The notes beneath the pieces are model-generated. The model ran no database searches. It worked only from the letters and a program-made list of their open reading frames with translations, and was not told the origin of the DNA. A DNA stretch of 64,000 bases from Trochalopteron elliotii (lineage: Eukaryota > Chordata > Aves > Passeriformes > Leiothrichidae): positions 376,290 through 440,289 of the forward strand of contig JANPWX010019140.1 of NCBI GenBank assembly GCA_024734555.1, written 5' to 3'. Positions 13,201-25,734 of the stretch are shown here, one piece after another (positions within the stretch are counted from its first letter, which is position 1; each line of letters opens with the position of its first letter). Made by a program: the position numbers and the translations under genes.

Positions 13201-16200
13201 TGAATTCAATCATTCACTGAGGGAGTTGTGATCCTGGAAGTAGAGAACAAAGTACAGAGGCACCAGGTTAATTAATTTGTAAAATATGATTTTTTTTCAT
13301 CCTCATTAGTTGGAAAGGATAAAACAACATCAGAAGGTTGATTTTTTTTAAATTAATGAGTGGCAGAAAGGTGGACTAAGTATATTTATGTCTGTGCAAA
13401 TCTGTATTTTCATGTAAGAAGGAAAGTCTCTGCTGCTTAGAGAACACACCTAAGACCTGTAAATGTTAAAGAACTATGGAGTTTTCATACTTTTCATGGA
13501 GTTTTCATGTTTTTAAATATCAGCAACCAAGTTACCCCAAATAGCAGAATCTCATACAGGAAATGAATTTAAAGTCTCTCTTAGAATATGAAGATGTGTG
13601 GTCATCCTGGAGTGAGTAGATTTCCTGTGGCCTTTTAGACACCAACTGCAATAAAACAAGCACTTAAATTTTCTGTTTATGGAATTAAAGCACATGCAGT
13701 TGTATTTCTATGAGTAAGATTTGTGGTTAAATGTAATAAAAAGTCCAGGGCAGCCTGAGTCACAGCATTATTCCCTACAGGAACCACTGCAGTCGGTGGG
13801 CAGTGCTGTTGAGCTCAGTGGGACTGAGTCTCTGGAAGGGTTGTACAGATGGGCTTTGCAGATAGGTTGGAGTTTGTTCAGAGGGTGTATGTCCTCATTA
13901 ATCTCTGGCAAAATTAAACTGCCCCACATTGAGAATTATGTGAAAATGAAGTTAAAATTTATTCAGTGAGGCTTGGTGTTGTGTTCACCTGTGTCAGGAA
14001 TGCTCTGTGTGTGTGTATCAGCAGTTTCATCACAGTCCATCCAGCAGCTGTGTGTTTACGCAGAGCCTTTACGCGCACAGCACAGTATTCATTCTGGCAG
14101 CCTCAAAACAGGAACAGGTTTCTGCATGATCTTTTTCTCTTTTTCCTAGATCAACTCAGACCTCCTCAACTGTGCAATAGATCAAAGTGATCTATTGTTG
14201 CATTGGAATATTTTAAATAGTGTGGGTAGCTCCTATGAATATTAAGCATTCACCAACATGAATCCATACCATCTTTGTACAGAAGGACAAACTAAAAAAT
14301 CTGGTACATGATATTAAAATTTTCATATAGTTATGAAATGGGTCTGTTTAAATCCTTTAGGCTACCAATGTCATCATGTGAGAATGAACAATATTCGCTT
14401 CTTTCTTTTCAAGAAGGTACTATAACATCACTTGTAATGTAGGGTGGAATTTCCTTAAAAGAGAAGTCCATGGTTTGCATTGATGTTTGTGGATCAGGAC
14501 TATGCCCTGAGCTATCAGAATGTGGTTGCCATTGCACTGGGCAAATGTAAAGTGGTGTAAGTTTTGAATTCATGCCACACAGACCTCCAGAATCTGAGTT
14601 GGCTAATGTTGCTTACAGGGGACACACATACAAAGCTCAAAGGAGGATTGGAGCTAGAAATGAGATAAGAGGGACAGGAGGTCTGCCTCCTAAGTAGCTA
14701 CCCATCTTTTTAATATGATGGTAGTGTGGGCAGTTTAATGTTTTACAGCCTTTGCTACTCTAAATAATACAAAAAACTGAGGAAAGTAACATGGAGTAGT
14801 AAGATAAATCACGTGTATTAAAATATGTAATAAGTATGTGTATTTGAATTAAGAAGAATATAAACACTTGCACAATCCCAAACAAGTAAGCATTGTTCCT
14901 ACTAACCTTTATAGCAAATTTGCTGTTGATTCATTGGGGTCAGGAATTTGCCTTGAAACAGAAATTGAGGTGGAGAGAGAAGTTAATTGGCAGTAACTGT
15001 ACTTGTCATCAGTGAAAGTGCAAATGGATTTTCTAATGCACACTATTATCTTGAATATATGGTATGCTGTGGTAGCACACTGTGTGCCATATGCCTCACC
15101 CTTTCATGTTACTCCCCCTCATTTTTAATGACTCCTTCTGTATATTAAGTGTGGAAACTGTTCCAAGAGTGAGACTGGCACATTCTTTACACAGCTGAAT
15201 TGACACGTCTGAAGCTGCCTCTGGCTACTGTTTATAGACTGCCTTGCCTTTCTTTCATGAAGAATATGTTTTGCCTAATTTTAGTCATGCAAACCCTGCA
15301 GCGTGATGTTGTCATCGGTCCTTGCACAGTAGAAGGCAGAAGTCTGCCTCCTTGGCCATATATGGCTTTCATGTTGTTGCCATATGCCTGCTCTGACATT
15401 ACCTGAGTATCACATGCATTTCATTTTGTGTGAACTAAGCGTATGAGGGGGGAAAGGAGAAGGTTTCCTGCAAGAGAGAAAACCATCTATCTACTTGGGA
15501 CTTACGTAATGAGAGTAATGAAAAATAGCAGTGAAGTAAGGAAAAATAACTATAATTAACTCCATTTGATGTTCCCCCCACTGTAACAAAGAAAATGCCT
15601 CCATAATTTAAAAATAACATAGCTCAGACACTGGTAGTCGGGGGCAGGGTTCCATGAGCTGCTTTGTGTTAGAAAGCAGTACCAGGACCTCAGATGGCAT
15701 TAGGACTGAGCCTTCTCTGCCACTGTGTCACCAGGACAGCTACCACTGTGCCCCGGCCCAGGCCAGCTGCCCCTCTCCCAGGCAGTTCCTCGACAGGGAT
15801 GGGGAATGGGCTCTGTCTAACATCTAACTCGTGTTGTGCCCTCTCTGTTTTGCAGACACAGGCAGTTCAGTAGTAGAGACCTCGTGAGTTCATTGCCAGG
15901 TGGCCTCAGTGTCAGAAAATGGTCCTGGCCACTTTTACTTTGCTTTTATATATTTACATATGAAAATATGCATATATAAATGAACAAAAATTACACACAT
16001 ATATAAAACAAAAACCTTATATAAAGAGGAGATTTGCAAATCATATGCAATTGGCAATTTATTTTGAATATCATCAGGCCCTGAAAGTGTGACTTCTGTT
16101 AGTGTCTCTGAAAGTTGTGCTAAAATTTTTAGTCACTCAGGCACACGCTTTGAAATACAAGTTAGTTCACTAAGTGCCTTTGTGGAGCCTCAAATTACAG

Positions 16201-17129
16201 TCACTCTTTGAGTCACTTTTTGGACTGGGTTTTCATTTTCCCGTCTGTTTTTAGAATGTCAACTCAGCTGTAAAACTTAAGTATGCTTTTTCTGAGACCT
16301 ATGCCAGCACACCTTTGCTTTCATGCATAGATGTGCTTCTTTTTAAAAAAGCATAATTGATTGGGTTTTCACATTTAAATAGGTTAGTTGACACTATAGA
16401 GGCTTACAATTTGTCTTCTTTACCGAAGCTTTACCTGCTCTAGTTGTGTATTCACATCTCTGTCTTAGTAAGGCCACTTTTTTTCCTGTAGGTATACATT
16501 TTATAGTTGTGCTCAGAGCATCCTTGTACCTTCATTTATTCTAGCATTCATTTCTTTTGTTCTCAAATTCAGCTTTGATGGTGGATTTTGACAACCTCTT
16601 TTAGACTGCTTTTCACTCTTTATTTCCATTTCCTAACAGCTTCTGTCTTAGTCATCTCCATCACTGATGTTTTGTTGTTGGTTTATTTCAGCAGGTTGCA
16701 GTCAGCTCTGTCCATTACCAGTTAGTTGAGGAAGTATGAGAACATGGTATGAGAAGTTGCTTCTAAAACAAAGGGTAATCTCCCTCCTAGGTTTTACTTA
16801 CTCCTCAATCCTAATTGGTTTACTGTTCCTTCCTTTTTTTTTTTAATATTGGTAATTCTTAATTTTTTTTGTTTGATTGCTTTGTGATGTATAGAAAAAA
16901 GGGCAAAATAAAAGTACTTGGCTTTATGTTTATGCTTCATACATAATAATTATGTGTTAGATGTGATGTATCTCCTGTTTGTGCTTGAGTTTCTAATGTT
17001 TTCATGTCAATTAATGACCTTGTTCTTGAGTCATGAGTCAGGGATAAGGAAAAACTTTATTTGCTTTCTCCATACTTCATCGGAGTGCACATTTGTCATT
17101 CTTGGCCTGGTTCTTTCAGAAGATAATAT
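10276..17129. other. Non-coding stretch with minor tandem repeats and one GC-richer patch
   Basis: No gene was recognised. A 20-bp imperfect tandem duplication built on ATGGAGTTTTCAT lies at 13,476-13,515. A patch from about 15,640 to 15,910 is much richer in G and C than its surroundings. It contains a strong acceptor and donor pair that would define a 28-base microexon (15,856-15,883). An AT low-complexity run follows at about 15,943-16,025. A degenerate match to a widespread amniote repeat motif may lie at 11,960-12,030. Confidence 0.55.
13476..13515. repeat. 20-bp imperfect tandem duplication
   Basis: Two adjacent 20-base units, each starting ATGGAGTTTTCAT. They differ at a few positions near the end of the unit. 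This is a small local slippage or duplication product with no evident function. Confidence 0.8.
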
Positions 17130-17700
17130 TTTTTTATCCTTTCTGTATGTGAGGTGTCCAGCCCTTTGATCATTTACACTGCTTTTCTCTGAACCTTGCC
17201 TAGTTCTGCAATATCCTTTTTGAGACTGTGTAATCAGAAGCACGTACAGCATTCTAGGTGAGACTCCACCACTGATTTATATCATGGCATTACAATACTT
17301 TCTGCATTATTCACCATCCTATGCCTTATCCTTCAAAACATCATGTCTGCTTTTTTTGCCACAGCTCAGCATTGAGCTGAAGTCCTTAATGAGTTTTCTA
17401 CAGTGATACCAGACTATTTTCAAAAGTTCATACAGTTAATTTAGGATGATGAAAGTACACTCTTCCTTTTTTCTTCTGTCCAATGTGGGTTACTTTGTAT
17501 GTACTAACATCGAGTTTCATTTGCCACTATAGTGATTACTTTGGTTTCTCTTGTAAACTTCTCACAGTCCTGTCTGGACTTGACCACCCTAAATAACTTT
17601 GAAGCACCTGCAGTTTTCCTTGTTTACTACTCAGCCTTTGTCCCAGTTTTGTTTCAGTTATACTTGAAAAGAAACAAACACCTTGATTTTTATACTGGTC
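17130..17700 (-). mobile_element. Ancient CR1 LINE fragment (turtle/crocodilian-like), minus strand
   Basis: Read on the plus strand, the order of phrases follows the antisense of old amniote CR1 elements. First comes a block on gradual admixture of CTCTGAACC and TTTTGAGACTG words, then GATTTATAT with GGCATTA, then the GCTTTTTTTGCC block. After these come the region ending AACATCGAGTTTCATTTGCC and the CTGGACTTGACCACC block before the domain that encodes the RT C-terminal part. The copy is highly diverged, with many indels, and has no intact frame. The right end is uncertain and could lie anywhere from 17,620 to 17,720. The assignment is by recalled consensus and not by search. Confidence 0.7.
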
Positions 17701-19994
17701 AACTTTTTCAAGTTAAGGAAACTGAGCATTCATCATTGCTGCTTTTTTTTTTCTGTATATTAGCCAATTTAGATTATGAAAATACTTCACAGCTCACAAT
17801 TTTAATAGACTGTAATTACATTTTGAAAGGGAGTTTTTTGAAATCTGATTTTTTAGAATGTTTTATTAAGGTACACACCAACTTGTGTTCTGTGCATGGT
17901 GATTTGTAACACATGAACTCCTGGCTTCTCAGAGTACTGCTGCATAAACCTACTGTTCTAATTTTCAGCCCTCTGTCATGTTTTTCCATGGTGAAAAGAA
18001 CAGTAGTCTTGTGTTCCTGCAGTTTAGTAGCTGGGTAAGTGAATGTCATAGGAGACAGGAAAAGCGTGGTTCAAAATATGTCATTCATATTGTTTCACCC
18101 GTTTATACCCATTTCTTAAGGTCTTTGATGATGCCTTTCAAGCCATTTGTCTCAGACCTCAACCTGTCCTTACCCTTACAAAATTTTCCTGAACATTTCC
18201 AGACTTTCCTGTTACTTTCCTAATTACTGTTCCAGAAGTTTAAACTAATGGCTTCTTTGCCTGTCCATCCAAGACACAGGGGACAGATTATTCCCTCTTT
18301 TTTTTGTGTGTTATCACTGTGTCTGTAGTCTGCTTTTAGATTTCACCTTCATTCTTTGTTTCCTTAGGGTAATCATTCTCAAACTCTTTTTCAGAGTTCA
18401 TGAACTCTACCTTTCTAATTATTATTGTTCTATGCTGTATCATTTTCAGATCATGTATGACTTCTGTGCAGTGCAGTTCTACAGACTGGACTGAGCAGAG
18501 CCAGAGAAGGTAGTCATGTAAAGCTCATCTCAGGAAGGCAGTTTCAAGCACTAGAAAGAAAAAAAACATTGAGAGTGTCAAAGAGAAGGAAAGCCCCAAA
18601 TCTGCAGTTTGTTCCGCTGATTCTTCCAGGGGAAGGTTCCACTGATGTTCCCTGGTACCTGTCATCAGCTGACATCTCTGTATCTCAGTTGGTTTCCTGA
18701 GACTTTGGTATCAGGACTGAAAAGTACATTTGCTGGGAGAGGTAGTATGAATATCTTCAGCAAGTTTGGCTTTGTTTACTTCTTTCTGGCATTTTGTGTT
18801 ATGATTTTTTTGGTCATCCCAGCTGATATTTTCACTGTAGAAGTACTACTGCAGTATCATTCCACACAATGTTAAAAAGTTTGTGAGATGCCTGAGCTAA
18901 ATATCTTGGTTATTTAAGAAAAAGCTTTCAAGTATGAGATTATGAAAAAGTAAAAGACTATTTTAGTTTTGTTAGTGGGGTGATTCTTTGTCTTTCTTGT
19001 TTGGGAGAGAATGAGAAGGCCTATGCCTGCTCTGTGTAAATTACTTGCTTAAACTTTTTCAACATATTTGTTAAAACCTAGATGACAGTTTTGACACCTG
19101 TTTTTTTTTTTTTTTTTTGTTTTTTTGTTTTTTTTTGTTTTTTTTGTATAGTAATGCAAGAAATATGTGGAAAATATAACAATTGCTTTCCACATCCCAC
19201 ATAATTCAGTTTGCATTTGAGGAGAGGTTGGCAAATTGTGGTGGGGAAAGCTGGTTTTATGTAGTATGGATCAGATAGAAGAGGATTAGGGTGTAATGTA
19301 TTTTAGGCTTTGTAACTTTAAATAAAAGTCAGAATTTGAGGAACCCTTGGAAAGTCACTGTACCTATGTGAATTGAACAAGATAGAATAGTCTTAATATT
19401 CAGATGGGCACTCTGCAGCTATGAATACTCTGCTGTCTTTAGAGTATGTTGTGTTTTGACCACAGAGGAAAGAGGCAAGGCAAACAGCCATGGTTTGTGG
19501 AATGCTGTTTTGTAGAATGGAACCTACAGGAAAAAAATAAATGAGACAAAGAACAAACACTGCTCTGACCCTGAATGATGGGCCACTGTGTATATTTTTT
19601 ATCAGACTAAAGGTGTTCTGAGTTCTGCAGATGAAAACCAGCTGCTGCCTGGCCAGAACTGTCAGTGGGCTCACTCAGTGAGGATAAGCTACCTGTAGAT
19701 TTGCTGAACCTTTTATTTTTCTGTTTCTCCCACAGCTTCTTTTAAATTTTTGTTTGTTTGTTTGTTTGTTTTTCTTGGAAATAAGGTAAATAGAACTGAA
19801 CAGTGTCTTGTAGGTGCATGTGCAATACTGCTTCCTGAAAGGATTTTTTAATATTTTTTTAAACATTCTTGCTGAACATTTGCCTTTTGGGACATTATTG
19901 CACACATATTACAGCATTCTAAACTAGTGATCATCAGTGAATGACAGTTAATTGAGAAGAAAAAAACGTTCAGATTAAGCCATCTTTGCTTTGA
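17701..19994. other. Non-coding stretch with poly-T tract and TTTG repeat
   Basis: No gene was recognised. It contains the long T-rich tract at 19,101-19,145 and a (TTTG)n run at about 19,750-19,770. Several frames of 60-125 codons occur but are T-rich-derived and show no domain. Confidence 0.6.
19101..19145. repeat. Poly-T tract interrupted by single G bases
   Basis: A run of 45 bases is T except for three isolated G residues, starting with 18 consecutive T bases. It is low-complexity sequence. It could be the reverse complement of an old poly-A tail, but no retrocopy body was recognised next to it. Confidence 0.9.
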
Positions 19995-20330
19995 ATGACA
20001 CAGCCCTGACTTTTATTTGTTGCTCTCCATTTGCCTAGCTTTGTGGAGATCCTCTGATGATCTCACAGCATTCAATTTTGATTATCTGAACAACTTTGTG
20101 TCATCTGCAGATTTTGTTGTTGCATTGCTTGTTACCTTTTGTGAACAACTCATTTTAGTATGGAAGACTGAATGTCCCACCTCCAATTTTCTAATGTATT
20201 GTTCTCTTCTATGTATTTTCCTTCAGATTTCAGTCTATACCATGCTGGTCTTTTAGGAGATGCTCAATCTGTGTGAAAGCTTTTTCTGATGACTCAGATA
20301 AAGTTTTCTTAAATATTTACTTGCAGAATT
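19995..20330 (-). mobile_element. Ancient CR1 LINE fragment, minus strand
   Basis: The block containing CTGAACAACTTTGTGTCATC followed by TGCAGATTTTGTTG matches the antisense of the old CR1 region encoding the DTKL-type segment of the reverse transcriptase. The piece near 20,225-20,290 fits the next consensus block, which carries an ACCATGCTGGT-like and GAAAGCTTTTT-like sequence. It overlaps in consensus position with the fragment at 17.1-17.7 kb, so it is a separate copy. It is heavily decayed with no usable frame. The boundaries are approximate. Confidence 0.65.
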
Positions 20331-23300
20331 AGTATTTTGCTGTCATTTGGATATTGACAAGGATTTTAGGATTGTCAGGTGTTAATGAGCCTGGGCTCTA
20401 AAGCTTCACTAATTGATCTTCAGGCTTTCTTGTGGGGAGGGTGAGGAGGAAGTATCTGTGTTGCAGTCTTAGGTACGAGCGCAATTCACACCAACATGCC
20501 CAACCAGGACAAGATTAAGTAGTTCTGTTGCTGATAACCACATAACTGTGGGACTGAGCTTGCAATGTAATGTATGTGTGGAAAGCTATGTGAACCTCAA
20601 ATGACCAGCAAGCATGTTGCAATTTCCTAACCCATGTAATGTTCTATCTATTCCCAAGCCATCTAGTGTTTGTACATAAGGTGTAATAAGTCTTTTAAAT
20701 GCAGTCTAAATACTTCAAGATTTTTGATAGTACCATTGGAGGATTTCCATTAGAACAGTATGAGCACATTTATCTTTTTATTTTTAAACTATGTAGTAAT
20801 TTTTGGGAAGTCTGTACTGTGGTTCTGCCCTCTGTTCCATGGGCTTGTAGAATATGTGTAAACTGGACCTGGTAACTGCTGATTTCCTGCATTTCAACTG
20901 CAACTGACATGCACATATCTCTGCTCACACAACTTGGGTATGAAATGTCTAAGAACTGTATTAGACCCTGAGTATTCTTATTATAGGATGTACAATGTAA
21001 GTTGAATGTTCTTTGCACATGCTGCACAGTACAAATTTGTTCATTATGATAAGCTGCCTATAAACCCATCTGTATTAACATTTACCATCTGTTTTGCTTC
21101 TTGCATAGTCAGATGATGTGGCTGTCTGAGAATCAGTGAATTATTCTGCCTGGCAATTTTACCATCCTTGGTTTTGTTTGCATAAGTCTCCCCTCCTATT
21201 TCTAAACATATCTTGCTAGCCTTGTTAACCATATAATTGATTTTTATCACCTATCAGCTCTTACTAAATATGCATAGATACCATTTCAAAGATAAAATTC
21301 TCCCACTTTTCACCAGTCTGAACATCTGTGAATTTTGGATGTCTACATTTATTTCCCAACCTTAGGACAACGTTTTCTGAAAGGGGACACTAATGCTTAA
21401 GGAGCATACTTATACAACACATCTTGGCAAGCACACAGGTGATTGCTGTAATTAGGAAAGGAGAGCCCAGTACATAATGCACAAGTAAACACATTCAGAA
21501 GTAGCTGCTCAGCACTGGATTTAATTGTGTGACCATGTCCCAGCCACAGGCATTTTGCAGAGCTTTGAGATTTTGATGGTTCTGTGCCAGCTGACAGTTG
21601 CTGATGACTTGTCCCAAGGTATTCAACACTTAGCTTTTCGGAGGAAACTCTCACTTGTGGAGACTGCTGCTCTTCCCCTTCTTCCCTTTCCTGCAACTAA
21701 TTTTCAGCACTAGCCTTGTCAAGCTGTGGGCTGCAAATCCATCCTGTGCAGTAAGAACCCTCTGTAATTATGGCACAAGACATACTGGGCTGAGGTAGTT
21801 TAAACTACATCTGACGATCTTACCTAGGATGTCATTGGCATAACAATGCCCGTGCTTAGCAGGTTGGTATGGGTTAGGCTGTTGCCTGGAAAGCTCTGTG
21901 CCAGCACCCCACTACTGCTCCCACTCTGGAGGTGGCTTGTGTGGAAGTATTTCTGCTATCCCTGCAAGGCACTGTTTTGCCTGTATTAACACACCTTTTG
22001 ACCTCTCTGTTAACTTTGCTTTTAATCTCTGGCTCAATTTATGTTCTAGCCTTAATTGCTATCTGTTTCACTGTCTCTCTTGGGAAAGGTTGTTCTTTCG
22101 AGTCTGTGAATGTGTGGAAAAGGGTTTATGATGTCGTGTGTAACAGCTCTTTCATTCTGTTTGGGCAAAATCAATGCAGCTTGTTAACATTTTTTAACCA
22201 GTGTATTTCAGGATAGATCTTACTGCAAATGCATAGGACAAGTATGCCATAAAGCTGAGGTGTAAGGCACAAGAGCAAAATCAAATACAAAATCCATGTT
22301 GTTGCAAAAATATTTAGTGATAAAAAATGTCCATTCCAAAAATGTTTGACCAATTACTGCTTCAGCTGCATGCCTTTTGCCATGATGGGTTCCATCATTA
22401 CAGCAAATGTAAATACCCTTGTTTTTTTAGGTTTATCATGAGTATAACTTACACAACACCATTTCTACCCATGGGCCTATTCGTTTTCTATTGCACTATT
22501 TTGCTCATGTGTCATCAGCCTGACTGGATGCTTTTTATTTGTTTTCTTCTCATTAAGCCAGATGTCCATGTTTGTAGACTAATTTGGAAATGTGAAGCAG
22601 AATTTATTCCTGAGACAAATGGGGCCATCTGCTCCACAGTGGAATGACAAGGTCTGGGACTGAGGACGAGCCTGCAGTTCAGGAAAAAAAAAATTCTCAG
22701 GCAGGAGGATTAATCCTTCCTCCTTAGGGAAAAATAAAAATTCCAGTCTACTCCTCTGTGCTGGCATCTGTTGTGTTGCTAAACTGCTTGTCATGGCATG
22801 ATGACCAATAAACCCAGGTGACTGAAACTGCCAGGTTCATATCCCTTGTCCCTGAAACCGAAGCTAGATTTGTAGCTAGTATAACCTGAATATTCAGAAA
22901 TAATGTTTATGTAAAATTGATTTTAAAGGAATGGGAGAAAAATGACAGAAGCTTGCTGTCATGTGTTTCATGCAAATGGTGTTTCTCCGTTGCATAATAG
23001 AAATGCTGATAGATTTCTGATAAATCCAATAGACCTTTCTGAGCTCCACAGTGAACTTCTGCATGGCAAATGCAAGTGAGCCTATCAAGGAATTTAACTT
23101 CTCAGCTCATTCCTTAAGCAGACATCACTCATATTTAAATACATATATAATTAGTATCTCTCTGGATTCTGTAGGTAGGCTTTATCTTGCCAGTGTCATT
23201 CGTGTTTGGTTCTAGCTGTACTGAAACAAAGAAAACCAGTGAGCTGATGACATTAAAGTGGGTCATGTCTGGTGTACAGTTTAGCTGTGTAAGTAGGTCT

Positions 23301-24022
23301 GATTTGATTTGAGGAAATATAAATATTTTGATCACATACCAGAAATATGAGATAAACTTGTCTAATTAATAAAAAGGTTAAAAGACAAACAATGAGGCAC
23401 AAAGCTCATAAGTATGGAGACCCACACAACTGCAGCATCCACCTGCATTGGAGTGTGTAGGAGGCCTCACAGATGTTTCTTTATCAGAATCAGATAGTTG
23501 TTTTCCACACTGAAAGCAAACTCAGATCTTAAGAGGGTGTAGATGTCTGAAGTCTGAAGAAATGTAGTAAATCTCCTCTTATATCTACCAATGTCTAGAT
23601 TAATTTAATTTTAATCCTTTTGGTAACTGTGCTTCTATACAGGCAAGATTAAAATGTTTAAATTTTAAAATTTTTACAACAGTGTGAAGTTTCACTTGAG
23701 CTCAGTAATGAGGGTAACTGATTTAAACAGCGCTTGGCAATAACAGCTTTCTGGATAAAACAAACAAAAACCATTTATTTGGAATCATCAGTCCTTCAGA
23801 TTTTCAGCCTCCAAGTGTTTCATGACACAGTAGTGAGAACTTACTTGATTTTCATTCACCATAATTTCTCTGATTTTTTTTTAAAGATTAATTTCTTCTG
23901 TCATATTTAAAATTAGGTTGTATTTTTTTTTTTTTGGAGGAAATGCAATTTCTCTGCTTGCAGTGTGATAATTAGGGCAATCAGTGTTCTAAAATTACTG
24001 TTATAAGTTGTCCATAGAGATA
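20331..24022. other. Non-coding stretch, nothing recognised
   Basis: No gene, RNA or known transposon was recognised. There is a short T run (about 23,922-23,934) and ordinary AT-rich sequence. Frames such as 22,327-22,647 (106 codons) show no domain and no splice support. Confidence 0.6.
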
Positions 24023-24093
24023 ACCATAGAATAATATTCTAATATTCTAATATTCTAATAACCATGTGCATGACCATAGAATAATATTCTAAT
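24023..24093. repeat. 21-bp direct repeat with ATTCTAAT octamer expansion
   Basis: A 21-base sequence beginning ACCATAGAATAATATTC occurs at 24,023-24,043 and again, identical, at 24,073-24,093. The first copy ends in an octamer ATTCTAAT that is tandemly repeated three times (24,036-24,059). Confidence 0.9.
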
Positions 24094-25173
24094 TTCATTT
24101 TCGAAGTACAGTGAATTGCTCCTTTTATATACTCTCATTTGCCGTGAGCAGCAATTATTTTTAATATTTCATTCACAATGGACTACTTACAGAGCAAAAC
24201 TGTTTTTTTCATAGCAAGTAGGAAAACTCTTCCGTCTCACTGTGACATTGATAGTACACCATATGGCAAAGACTCATCATTCAGGCTAAGCCTACTTGCT
24301 AAACAAGTGAAAAGTTAAATGCATACATAAACTTTGGTCTGGTTCTGCAAACATGCATTGCTGGAGTACAGCTTACACTGAGTCTTGATTACTAAGGTCA
24401 GTGTATTAGGATATGGATTCCTAAGCTAAGTATGAGAGATTTCCAGTGTTCCATTAAGAAGCTCACAGGCCAGGTTTCCTACTCTTGTGAAATGTTGCTG
24501 CTATCAAGGGGTTTTGCAACCTATATGCATTGACTCCCACAGATGATCAATACAGGAACTCTTTGTTTAGGCATCTGTTTTCCCAGAGGTTTATAATACC
24601 ACTGTTTGTATTTTGGGATAAAGTCTGGACAAGCAGGATCATAAACTCACATCTCCAATGTAAAGCACTGATGATGAATTAGGCAGGAAAGTTAATTTTT
24701 TTTTGTATAGTACCTATCCTTATTTTTAAGAATCGTTTGGTGTTGTTCCAACAAAGTCAGCCGAAGACCTCCCTCTGACTTTAATGGAGGAAATGTTCTG
24801 TTTTCATTAAGTGTATTTAACGTAAAATCCTTGTAAAGTCAAAGAGAGCCATCTGAGTTTTTCTTTGAAGATTCGAGAAACACTGGAGTTAAAATATGGT
24901 ACTTAACAGCTCCAGCAGGTGAGACTCTTCCTGCAGCATAAATTCATGCCTGTCCTGGGTTCTGTCAGCAGAGTTTGCAGAGGTATTAACCTGACAGTAA
25001 AAAGTCCTAGAGTGATGTTCATCAATGCCGGTTCTTGGATGGGAAGGACATCAGAAGAAAGGATTTTATTGAGTGCCAAACTATATTTAACTGGGTAAGA
25101 AAAGGTGTGGTGTTTTAAAAAGTAGATTTTATGTCTTTTAAAAACATTTTCTTTTATTAATTTTGGCCAGGTG
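24094..25173. other. Non-coding stretch, nothing firm
   Basis: No gene was recognised. Around 24,765-24,790 a short GACTTTAATGGAGG-like word resembles a common degenerate amniote repeat motif, but it is too short to assign. Confidence 0.55.
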
Positions 25174-25213
25174 GTTTTTTTTGTGTTTTTTTTTTGTTGT
25201 TGTTGTTGTTGTT

Positions 25214-25261
<48 letters not shown>
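25174..25261. repeat. Long poly-T tract with TTG microsatellite
   Basis: The tract starts with short T runs broken by G, continues with about seven TTG units, and ends in 47 uninterrupted T bases (25,215-25,261). The T run produces long poly-lysine or poly-phenylalanine frames that are not real proteins. Confidence 0.95.
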
Positions 25262-25262
<1 letters not shown>

Positions 25263-25436
25263 TGGTGAGTCACGGGAGGCCAAATGTAATCATGGCTTTC
25301 TCTTATGGTAATGTGTTAGGTGGTTACTGCAGAGACCCAGCTGGCTAAGGGAATATTTTGTCCATCTGCAAGTGTAATCAGCTTACTTGGTAATTGCTGG
25401 TGGACCAACAAATGCAGAAGACTATTCTGTCCTGGC

Positions 25437-25461
25437 AGCTCTAATAGCGCTGATTAGAGCT
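25437..25461. promoter_or_regulatory. Perfect inverted repeat with TAAT/ATTA homeodomain cores
   Basis: Nine-base arms AGCTCTAAT (25,437-25,445) and ATTAGAGCT (25,453-25,461) are exact reverse complements around the seven-base centre AGCGCTG. Each arm carries a TAAT core of the kind bound by homeodomain proteins. Additional TAAT and ATTA cores lie within about 80 bases on both sides. The surrounding 120 bases look less degenerate than typical intergenic DNA. Binding and enhancer function are inference only. Confidence 0.3.
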
Positions 25462-25734
25462 CAGTCTGATTAGACAAACTTGGTTATTAATCTATAGGTG
25501 GGGAGCACTGCAGTGGAATGTGTAGTAAAACAAATCATGAACCTGGAGGAGATGGAATATATCAATTCCACTATGTGAAAGACTACTAGTGGATTCATAT
25601 TTCAGTGTTTGCAACCTTCTTTATTTCTAAAGAAGTTTTTCAGTTGGACAAGAACGTTGATGTTTCTTGTTAACAGGCCATTTATACTATATTTCTTAAA
25701 ATCTCCCGGAAAATGGTCATACGAAGTGTTACAA

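Noticed and set aside
25163..25348. Frames with poly-lysine (minus) or poly-phenylalanine (plus) runs
   Set aside because: They are translations of the 47-base T run and the TTG microsatellite, not proteins.
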